A stretch of 6,044 nucleotides of DNA from Actinomycetes bacterium (GTDB lineage Bacteria > Actinomycetota > Actinomycetes > Propionibacteriales > Propionibacteriaceae). The notes under the pieces were generated by a model. It saw only the letters and a list, made by a program, of their open reading frames with translations. It had not been told where the DNA came from and did not search any database. How positions within the stretch are numbered: position 1 is the first letter of the stretch; every line of letters starts with the position of its first letter. Where the stretch lies: NCBI GenBank assembly GCA_029778515.1, contig JAKOQD010000323.1, forward strand, positions 1-6,044, written 5' to 3'. This document shows, one piece after another, positions 1 through 5,438 of this stretch. The position numbers and the translations under genes are program-made.

Positions 1-354
1 ATCCGGATCGTCGGCGAGGTCACCGAGGAGAATCTGGAGATGCTGCGACAGGCCGATGCCATCGCCCGGGCGGAACTCAGCGCGGCGGGTCTGGACCGTT
101 CCGTCTGGCAGTTCCCGGTCGTGCTGCTGGCCGGCGTGCGCAGCGTCGGGGTGCAGGGTGACGGCCGCACGTACGGCCACCCGGTCGTGTTGCGCCCGGT
201 GAGCAGCGAGGACGCCATGACCGCGGACTGGTCACGGCTGCCGCACGAGGTGATCGCGACCATCAGTACGCGGATCACCAACGAGGTGCCGGCGGTCAAC
301 CGGGTCGTGCTGGACGTGACGAGCAAGCCGCCGGGCACGATCGAGTGGGAGTAG
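1..354 (+). CDS. guaA: GMP synthase (glutamine-hydrolysing), C-terminal part
   Basis: This is the last 117 codons of GMP synthase; the 5' part lies outside the window. The enzyme aminates XMP to GMP in the cytoplasm, using glutamine and ATP, as the last step of guanine nucleotide synthesis. The fragment is the C-terminal dimerisation and XMP-binding domain. It carries the family signatures [45 protein letters not shown] and the invariant tail [11 protein letters not shown], which ends exactly at the TAG stop, so the C terminus is intact. The frame is open from base 1, so the first in-frame ATG (base 40) is internal and not a start. The glutaminase and ATP-pyrophosphatase domains cannot be seen here. 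A hairpin follows about 50 bases downstream. The family call is very secure. Confidence 0.97.
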   Translation: MRIVGEVTEENLEMLRQADAIARAELSAAGLDRSVWQFPVVLLAGVRSVGVQGDGRTYGHPVVLRPVSSEDAMTADWSRLPHEVIATISTRITNEVPAVNRVVLDVTSKPPGTIEWE

Positions 355-402
355 TGCACGCCCCCGTCGATTAGTGTCCGGAATTGCATATCGCTTGAGC
401 CA

Positions 403-436
403 ACACGCCGGGCCATCGACCCCGACCGCGGCGTGT
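403..436 (+). terminator. possible hairpin terminator after guaA
   Basis: A perfect 8-bp inverted repeat, ACACGCCG (403-410) and CGGCGTGT (429-436), encloses an 18-base loop. It is followed by the pyrimidine-rich run CTCTTTCC (437-444). It lies 48 bases after the guaA stop, where a terminator would be expected. The loop is long and the T tract is short, as is common in high-GC actinobacteria, so the call is tentative. Confidence 0.4.
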
Positions 437-498
437 CTCTTTCCTATCGATCCGAGCGGAAAGACAATCCGGACAACGAAATGTTGACTTACGGCTGC

Positions 499-518
499 TT
501 CGTGACCGTTTCGTGACC
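499..518 (+). promoter_or_regulatory. tandem GTGAC direct repeat, candidate regulator site
   Basis: TTCGTGACC occurs twice (499-507 and 510-518) with an 11-bp period, so both copies face the same side of the helix. The core reads GTGAC-n6-GTGAC and is followed by a T4 run. It lies about 45-65 bp before the secreted-protein start. Paired pentamers of this kind with a six-base spacer resemble sites I recall for actinobacterial OmpR-type regulators such as MtrA and GlnR. MtrA is known to control cell-wall hydrolase genes, which would fit the downstream gene. The regulator assignment is inference; only the repeat is seen. Confidence 0.4.
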
Positions 519-564
519 TTTTGAGCCCGCGACATGCCCGGGTTGCAGAAATGCCACTGGCAAG

Positions 565-2289
565 GTGCCTCGGGTGGTACAGCAACGCCTGCTTCCCCTG
601 CTGTCGGCGCTGATCGCAGTTCTGATCACGGCTCCGGCCCAGGCGGCCCCGGCCCCCGTCCCTGCCCCTCAACTTCCTCCGGACCGGCCTTATCCGACCG
701 TTCTGGACGCCCCGGTCGAGTACGAAGGCATGACGACCTGCGACCCGAGGCCGCGGCCCGGTGCCTTGGCTCTGCGGCAATTGCTGCTCGACACCTACGG
801 TTCCGCCACGATCGGGATCAGTCGCGCGTGCGACCAGGACACGATCAGTGAACACAAAGAGGGGCGCGCCGTCGACTGGATGGTCGACTTCCGCAACCCC
901 GAGGAGAAGGCGCAGGCCCAGGCCTTCGTGGACTGGGTGACCGCGCCTGGGCCGGACGGTACGCCGGCTGCCAACGCGCGCCGGCTCGGGATCATGTACA
1001 TCGGGTGGGCCAACGAGATGTGGCGGGCCTACGACACCAAACGCGGCTGGACGGAGTTGCGCGGCTGCTACAACCGCCCGGCGGCCGGCGACGACACCGA
1101 CTGCCACCGCAACCACGTGCACTTCTCGATGACCTGGGATGGGGCTGCGGCGCGCACCTCGTACTGGGACGGAACGCCGGTGGTCGACACGGCCTGTCCC
1201 ATCGCCCGGGTGTCGGGCAGCGCGCGGAAACTGACCGCCTCCGCGGCCTTCGTGCCGATCACGGCGGCGCGCGTATTCGACGGCCGGAAGAAGGGCGACG
1301 CCGGGTGTTACCTGCAGCAGCGCCGCTGGTCCGGTGACGACCGCAGCCTGCCGATCCAGATCACCGGCCGCAAGGGCGTGCCGAAGACCGGGGTCCAGGC
1401 GGTGGCCGTGCGGGTGACGGCCTACGCGTCCAATGCGCCGGGCTGGATCACCGCCGCCGGTAGTCCAGGAATGAACGGGCCGCGGGTTGTGTCGTTGGGC
1501 ATGAACGGAGCCTCGGCCGCCACGTCGATCGTCCCGGTCTCCGACACCGGCCGCATCTGGCTGTCCACCGTCGCCGGTCACGCCCGGGTCGCCGTGGACG
1601 TTCTGGGCTACTTCGCCCGCTCAAGCGCCGCGGCTGCGACCGGTCGCACTGGGACTTGGCAGCCTGTCCCCACAAAAGTCGCCGCGACAGTGCAGATCCC
1701 GGCCGGCCAGACGGTTCCCGTGGCGTTGCCGGATGCTCCCAAGACGGCAACCGGCGCTGCTCTCACGCTCAATGCCGTGGGGAGTTCGGCTGGCCACATC
1801 CGGGTCACGGCCCCCGGCGCGAAGACCCGGGCGGACACCGTCGACGTGAGTTCCGCGGAGCACAGCGCCAACGTGTTCGCACGGCTCTCCGACGGGCAGG
1901 TCGGGTTGACCAATACATCAAAGGCGCCGGCTTCGGTCACTGTCGCGATCGGCGGCTGGATCACCTCACCGCAAGCTGATGGTGGCCGGCTGGCGCCGGC
2001 TGGCAGTGATCTCGGCGTCGTGAAGACGGGTAAAACCCAGACCCTCACAGGTCCCGCCAGTGCCCGTGCCGTTGTTCTCGCGGTGACCACCAAGGGGGCG
2101 AAGAAGGCCGGCGGCGTAACGGTGTGGGGTAGCGGTGACCGGCCGGGGACGCGCACCGTGGATGTTCGTACGGGACGGTCCAATACCGACCTGGTGCTGG
2201 TCGCGTTAGGCGATGACAAGGTCATCCATGTCGCGGGTGATGCGCCCAAGGGGACCGCGTCCGTGCGGCTGGTGGGGGTCATCAAGTAG
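565..2289 (+). CDS. secreted LAS-type metallopeptidase-like protein with C-terminal beta repeats
   Basis: This is a predicted exported protein of 574 residues. Residues 1-27 look like a signal peptide: arginines at 3 and 8, a hydrophobic core, then AQA|AP. A proline-rich linker follows at 29-40. Residues about 51-204 match a family of actinobacterial secreted proteins, often labelled ARB-07466-like, with SEHKEGRAVDW (H97, D104) and HRNHVHFSM (H184, H186). This HxxxxxxD plus HxH pattern is that of LAS-type (M15/M23-like) zinc peptidases, so a peptidoglycan target is plausible but unproven. C60, C89, C168, C180, C211 and C248 could form disulfides. Residues about 228-351 match the actinobacterial module running from 'FVPITAARVFDGR' through 'GVPKTGVQAVAVRVTA' to 'DVLGYFA'; two weaker copies follow at about 364-468 and 471-574. 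The GTG at 565 is the first in-frame start after a stop at 514. GTG 574, with AAGG about 8 bases upstream, is a reasonable alternative and keeps the signal peptide. Confidence 0.85.
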   Translation: MPRVVQQRLLPLLSALIAVLITAPAQAAPAPVPAPQLPPDRPYPTVLDAPVEYEGMTTCDPRPRPGALALRQLLLDTYGSATIGISRACDQDTISEHKEGRAVDWMVDFRNPEEKAQAQAFVDWVTAPGPDGTPAANARRLGIMYIGWANEMWRAYDTKRGWTELRGCYNRPAAGDDTDCHRNHVHFSMTWDGAAARTSYWDGTPVVDTACPIARVSGSARKLTASAAFVPITAARVFDGRKKGDAGCYLQQRRWSGDDRSLPIQITGRKGVPKTGVQAVAVRVTAYASNAPGWITAAGSPGMNGPRVVSLGMNGASAATSIVPVSDTGRIWLSTVAGHARVAVDVLGYFARSSAAAATGRTGTWQPVPTKVAATVQIPAGQTVPVALPDAPKTATGAALTLNAVGSSAGHIRVTAPGAKTRADTVDVSSAEHSANVFARLSDGQVGLTNTSKAPASVTVAIGGWITSPQADGGRLAPAGSDLGVVKTGKTQTLTGPASARAVVLAVTTKGAKKAGGVTVWGSGDRPGTRTVDVRTGRSNTDLVLVALGDDKVIHVAGDAPKGTASVRLVGVIK

Positions 2290-2290
2290 T

Positions 2291-2525
2291 CCGGTAACCG
2301 AGAGGCGCCCGGTTGCCCATTTGAGGGCCGTTAAGGAACCACTGATTAACCATCTCCCGGCTGCAACGTGCCTGAGCGCGCAATCTGCTTCGCCCCACAT
2401 CTAGCGCCATAGCGCTGCTATGACCCACGATGTGGGGCTTGCATCTCGCACCCTCAGCCGCGTTTCGCTCGGAACCGCGTTTATCAGTGGTTCCCTAACC
2501 GGCAACCGCGCGACTCTCGAGCCGG
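2291..2525. repeat. large imperfect palindromic element filling the intergenic gap
   Basis: Almost the whole gap between the secreted-protein stop and the pcrA promoter folds on itself. Paired blocks from outside in are: 2291-2294 with 2522-2525 (4/4); 2299-2317 with 2501-2519 (17/19); 2330-2350 with 2479-2499 (19/21, including a perfect 12-bp GGAACCACTGAT/ATCAGTGGTTCC); 2358-2363 with 2455-2460 (6/6); 2368-2371 with 2448-2451 (4/4); and 2392-2401 with 2429-2438 (10/10). The centre is another hairpin. The two arms differ in spacing: 12 unpaired bases (2318-2329) on the left face one on the right, and the right arm has extra bases at 2461-2478. No credible ORF lies within it and I see no clear target-site duplication. 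It could be a MITE-like element, a decayed insertion sequence, or a structured terminator/RNA. The base pairing is certain; the function is not. Confidence 0.8.
2392..2438. other. core stem-loop at the centre of the palindrome
   Basis: A perfect 10-bp stem, GCCCCACATC (2392-2401) and GATGTGGGGC (2429-2438), closes a 27-base interior. That interior contains CATAGC-GCT-GCTATG (2408-2422), a 6-bp stem with a 3-base loop. A competing hairpin, AGCGC-CATA-GCGCT (2403-2416), overlaps it, so the centre can form either of two folds. There is no T tract after the stem, so it is not a standard intrinsic terminator, although it could still slow or end transcription from the upstream gene. Confidence 0.7.
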
Positions 2526-2551
2526 CGGCCAGGCAACGATGCAACCCTCGG

Positions 2552-2579
2552 TTGGGTTGTCCGGACCCCCACCTAGAGT
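2552..2579 (+). promoter_or_regulatory. pcrA promoter, probably giving a leaderless mRNA
   Basis: TAGAGT (2574-2579) fits the actinobacterial -10 pattern TANNNT. TTGGGT (2552-2557) is an acceptable -35 with a 16-base spacer. The GTG at 2587 begins 7 bases after the -10 element, where transcription would start, so the message may have little or no leader. A small hairpin, CAACC-CTC-GGTTG (2542-2554), overlaps the -35 and could be incidental. Confidence 0.5.
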
Positions 2580-2586
2580 GAAGCCA

Positions 2587-4788
2587 GTGAACGACCTGCT
2601 TTCCGACCTCAACCCCCAGCAAGCCGCCGCCGTCGCCCATCGCGGTGGGCCGCTGCTGGTCGTCGCGGGCGCGGGTTCGGGCAAGACCCGGGTGTTGACG
2701 CGGCGCATCGCCCACCTGCTCGACACACAGCAGGCCATCCCGTCGGAGATCCTCGCGATCACGTTCACGAACAAGGCCGCTGCCGAGATGAAGGAGCGGG
2801 TCACCGCGCTAGTCGGCCCGGTCGGACAGCGCATGTGGGTCTCGACGTTCCACAGCGCTTGCGTGCGAATCCTGCGCCGGCAGGCCCACCACTTGGGCTA
2901 CCCGAGTTCGTTCTCCATCTACGACACCGACGACCAGCGCCGGATGTTCACCCAGATCTCCAAGGAACTCGACCTCGATCCCAAGCGCTACCGACCCCGC
3001 GGCCTGGCCCACCAGGTTTCGGCGTTGAAGAACGAACTGATCGACCACGAGTCGTTCACGCCGGAAACCGAGGCGCAAGAAGTGCTCGCCGACGTCTACC
3101 GCCGCTACACCGAGCGCATGCAGCGGGCCGGGGCCATGGACTTCGACGACCTGATCGGCAACAGCGTCGCGGTGCTCTCGCTGTTCGACGAGGTGGCCGC
3201 TTACTACCACCGCATGTTCGGGCACGTCCTCATCGACGAGTACCAGGACACCAACCACGCGCAATACCAACTCGTGCGCAAACTCGTGGGCGGCGCGGAG
3301 CTGGGCCTGGATCCCGCGGAGCTGTGTGTCGTGGGCGACTCCGACCAGTCGATCTACGCGTTCCGCGGTGCCGACGTGCGCAACATCCACGAGTTCGAGA
3401 AGGACTTCCCAGGTGCTGAAGTCGTGCTGCTGGAACAGAACTACCGCTCGACGCAGACGATCCTGTCGGCGGCGAACGCGCTCATCGCCCACAACACGCA
3501 GCGTCGCGAGAAGCGGCTGTGGACCGACGCGGGCGACGGTGATCTGCTCACCGGCTACGTCGCCGACGACGACCGGGACGAGGCCGCGTTCGTGGTCGGC
3601 GAGATCTCGAAGCTCACCGCGGACGGGTGGGATGCCGGCGAGATTGCGGTCTTCTACCGCACCCACGCGCAATCCCGCCCGCTGGAAGAGGTGCTGCTGC
3701 GCTCCGGCTTGCGCTACCGCATCGTCGGCAACGTCCGGTTCTACGAGCGCAAAGAAGTGCGCGACGCCCTGGCGTATCTGCGCGTGGTCGCCAACCCCGA
3801 GGACGACGTGGCGCTGACCCGGATCTTGAACGTTCCCAAACGGGGACTGGGCGATCGCACCGTCGAGCAGGTGACTGCCTTCGCCACCAAGCAGCAGTTG
3901 ACGTTCGAGCAGGCCCTGCGACGGGCGCCGGAAACCGGGATCGGTCCGCGCGCCGAGACCCGGATCGGCGGCTTCCTGGTGATGCTGGACGAACTGCGGA
4001 TGCTGCTTGACTCCGGCGCGGACACCGAGGACATGGTCGAGGCGGTGCTGGAGCAGTCCGGGCTGGTCGCGGAACTGCAGGCCAGCAACGACCCACAGGA
4101 CGAGGCCCGGCTGGAGAACCTCGCCGAACTCACGTCCGTGGCCCGCGAGTTCATGAACGACAACGCCGACGGCACGCTGGCCGACTTCCTGGAGCGGGTC
4201 GCGTTGGTCGCGGAGGCCGACGAGGTGCCCGAGCACGCCGGCGGGCTGGTCACGCTGATGACGCTGCACACCGCCAAGGGCTTGGAGTTCGACGCCGTGT
4301 TCCTCACCGGGCTCGAGGAGGGGATCTTCCCGCACCAGCGCTCGCTGGACGACCCGGTGGAGATGCAGGAGGAGCGACGTCTGGCCTACGTCGGCGTCAC
4401 CCGGGCCCGCAAGCGCCTGTACATCAGCCGCGCGGCCAGCCGCCTGCAGTTCGGCACCCCGCAGATGAACCCACCGAGCAGGTTCCTCGAGGAACTTCCC
4501 GCATCCCTGATCGACTGGCGCCGGACCGGCCGCGATCTGAGCCGACGGCCGTCGGCGGGTGGCCGAGGTGCCGCACCTGCGCTGGCTGCTGTCGCCGGCA
4601 CTGCCCGCCGGGCTGCCGGACCGGTGGTGGACCTCACGGCCGGGGATACCGTTCTGCACCCGAAATTCGGTCTAGGAACTGTGGTGTCGACGACTGGCGA
4701 GGCGGACAAGGCCGAGGCGCACATCGACTTCGGCAGCGAGGGTGTGAAGAGGTTGCTGTTGCGCTACGCCCCCGTCGAGAAGGTCTAA
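2587..4788 (+). CDS. pcrA: ATP-dependent 3'-5' DNA helicase PcrA/UvrD
   Basis: This is a superfamily 1A helicase of 733 residues that acts in nucleotide excision repair, replication restart and clearing stalled RNA polymerase. All motifs are present (numbering from GTG 2587): Q motif LNPQQAAAV near 8, Walker A AGAGSGKT 27-34, Ia TFTNKAAAEM 59-68, Ib STFHS near 86, DFDDL 185-189, Walker B LIDEYQDTN 215-223, III VVGDSDQSIYAFRGA 248-262, IV LEQNYRST 282-289, YRTHAQSR 357-364, V VTLMTLHTAKGLEF 555-568 and VI EERRLAYVGVTRARKRLY 595-612. A low-complexity Ala/Arg/Gly linker (about 650-680) leads to a Tudor-like domain, GDTVLHPKFGLGTVV (686 on), known in PcrA to contact RNA polymerase. I prefer GTG 2587 because homology starts just after it and a -10 lies at 2574-2579; ATG 2539 would add 16 non-conserved residues and sit upstream of that promoter. 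The length is normal and no motif is damaged. Confidence 0.97.
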   Translation: MNDLLSDLNPQQAAAVAHRGGPLLVVAGAGSGKTRVLTRRIAHLLDTQQAIPSEILAITFTNKAAAEMKERVTALVGPVGQRMWVSTFHSACVRILRRQAHHLGYPSSFSIYDTDDQRRMFTQISKELDLDPKRYRPRGLAHQVSALKNELIDHESFTPETEAQEVLADVYRRYTERMQRAGAMDFDDLIGNSVAVLSLFDEVAAYYHRMFGHVLIDEYQDTNHAQYQLVRKLVGGAELGLDPAELCVVGDSDQSIYAFRGADVRNIHEFEKDFPGAEVVLLEQNYRSTQTILSAANALIAHNTQRREKRLWTDAGDGDLLTGYVADDDRDEAAFVVGEISKLTADGWDAGEIAVFYRTHAQSRPLEEVLLRSGLRYRIVGNVRFYERKEVRDALAYLRVVANPEDDVALTRILNVPKRGLGDRTVEQVTAFATKQQLTFEQALRRAPETGIGPRAETRIGGFLVMLDELRMLLDSGADTEDMVEAVLEQSGLVAELQASNDPQDEARLENLAELTSVAREFMNDNADGTLADFLERVALVAEADEVPEHAGGLVTLMTLHTAKGLEFDAVFLTGLEEGIFPHQRSLDDPVEMQEERRLAYVGVTRARKRLYISRAASRLQFGTPQMNPPSRFLEELPASLIDWRRTGRDLSRRPSAGGRGAAPALAAVAGTARRAAGPVVDLTAGDTVLHPKFGLGTVVSTTGEADKAEAHIDFGSEGVKRLLLRYAPVEKV

Positions 4789-4790
4789 GA

Positions 4791-4830
4791 CGCAGAGGCG
4801 CCACGTGCGCGCCCGCCTATCCCCTCTGCG
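4791..4830 (+). terminator. possible hairpin terminator after pcrA
   Basis: A perfect 8-bp inverted repeat, CGCAGAGG (4791-4798) and CCTCTGCG (4823-4830), begins two bases after the pcrA TAA. The 24-base interior contains an overlapping small stem, GGCGC (4797-4801) with GCGCC (4809-4813). No U-rich tail follows beyond CTTCG, so it may act weakly or only protect the 3' end. It argues that the following M23 genes have their own promoter. Confidence 0.45.
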
Positions 4831-4877
4831 CTTCGAGGTGGTGCGGGCCACAGCAGCGTGGCGTGGTTCACGCGCGG

Positions 4878-4918
4878 AATGCCCGTAATGCCGGGTATGC
4901 CCAGATTGGGGCACCCCA
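4878..4918. promoter_or_regulatory. short direct repeats and palindrome before the M23 operon
   Basis: Three imperfect 9-bp direct repeats, AATGCCCGT, AATGCCGGG and TATGCCCAG, run end to end at 4878-4904. The palindrome TGGGG-CA-CCCCA (4907-4918) comes immediately after. They sit 20-60 bp before the first M23 start, where an operator or promoter would lie. No convincing -10/-35 pair could be identified here, and no regulator is assigned. The repeats are short enough to have arisen by chance. Confidence 0.3.
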
Positions 4919-4939
4919 GAATTGAGCATCCCTTGAACT

Positions 4940-5437
4940 ATGAAGAAGTTCACGCCCCTCGTCGGTATGGGTGTGGCGGCCGTGCTCATCGCCCCCACTA
5001 CGCCCGCCCTCGCCGCCTCGGACCACCGCGCCAGCAAGGCGCAGGCGGTCTTCACCGAACTGCCGACCACGAACTACCGGCTATCCGCGAAGTTCAACCA
5101 GCGGGGCCGCTACTGGTCCAGCGGTCGTCACACGGGGCTTGACTTCGCTGCCCCCCGCGGCACCCGGATCGATGCGGTCGCCGACGGCAAGGTGATCTTC
5201 GCGGGTTACGCAGGCGCGTACGGCAAGGCCGTGATCATCAAGCACGCCAGCGGCAAACGCAGCCTCTACGCCCACATGGCCAAGATCAAGACCAGGAAGG
5301 GCAAGAAGGTCCACAGCGGGCAGAAGATCGGCAAGGTGGGCGCCACCGGCAACACCACCGGGCCGCACCTGCACTTCGAAGTCCGTTCCAAACACGGCAA
5401 GAAGTTCGACCCCCGCCCGTTCCTGAGGGGTGAGTGA
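4940..5437 (+). CDS. secreted M23 family metallopeptidase (LytM/lysostaphin type)
   Basis: This is a compact exported zinc endopeptidase of 165 residues, expected to cut peptide cross-bridges in peptidoglycan. Residues 1-25 form a signal peptide: lysines at 2-3, a hydrophobic core, and ALA|AS as the cleavage site. The M23 domain fills residues about 43-158. By comparison with LytM, H64 and D68 in HTGLDFA and H145 in HLHFE should bind zinc, with H112 (YAH) and H143 catalytic. All are present, so the enzyme should be active. There is no LysM, SH3 or other wall-binding domain, but the C-terminal half is rich in lysine and arginine, which could favour binding to anionic wall polymers. ATG 4940 is the first in-frame start after a stop at 4934. 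I see no clear Shine-Dalgarno sequence. The next gene starts one base after the stop, so the pair should be co-transcribed. Confidence 0.93.
   Translation: MKKFTPLVGMGVAAVLIAPTTPALAASDHRASKAQAVFTELPTTNYRLSAKFNQRGRYWSSGRHTGLDFAAPRGTRIDAVADGKVIFAGYAGAYGKAVIIKHASGKRSLYAHMAKIKTRKGKKVHSGQKIGKVGATGNTTGPHLHFEVRSKHGKKFDPRPFLRGE
5425..5430 (+). promoter_or_regulatory. ribosome binding site of the second M23 gene
   Basis: GAGGGG lies inside the last codons of the first M23 gene, 8 bases before GTG 5439. It selects this GTG over another in-frame GTG at 5430, which would touch the Shine-Dalgarno itself. Its position inside the upstream coding sequence suggests coupled translation. Confidence 0.7.
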
Positions 5438-5438
5438 C

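Noticed and set aside
484..489. TTGACT as a -35 element for the secreted-protein gene
   Set aside because: No TANNNT-like -10 is found 16-19 bases downstream, so it was not called a promoter.
355..564. c-di-AMP (ydaO-type) riboswitch upstream of the secreted hydrolase-like gene
   Set aside because: This class often precedes actinobacterial wall hydrolases, but I could not find its conserved sequence blocks here, nor in the 151-base gap before the first M23 gene.
232..1581. Long open frame on the - strand opposite the secreted protein (449 codons)
   Set aside because: The translation is Arg/Gly/His-rich with no domain, it overlaps the end of guaA, and it mirrors the codon bias of the + strand gene.
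2291..2525. CRISPR array or attachment site
   Set aside because: The repeats are inverted pairs around one centre, not regularly spaced direct repeats, and there is no integrase or tRNA nearby.
2539..2586. ATG 2539 as the pcrA start
   Set aside because: It would place the start upstream of the likely -10 element and add residues not typical of PcrA; GTG 2587 fits better.
2206..2715. Small open frames on both strands across the palindrome (2206-2400 -, 2213-2404 +, 2401-2715 -)
   Set aside because: They run through inverted repeat sequence and into neighbouring genes, have no ribosome binding site or family resemblance, and do not look like transposase remnants.
2809..4659. Long open frame on the - strand opposite pcrA (616 codons)
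   Set aside because: It is an antisense shadow of a high-GC gene; the translation is low in recognisable motifs and the + strand has a full set of helicase motifs.
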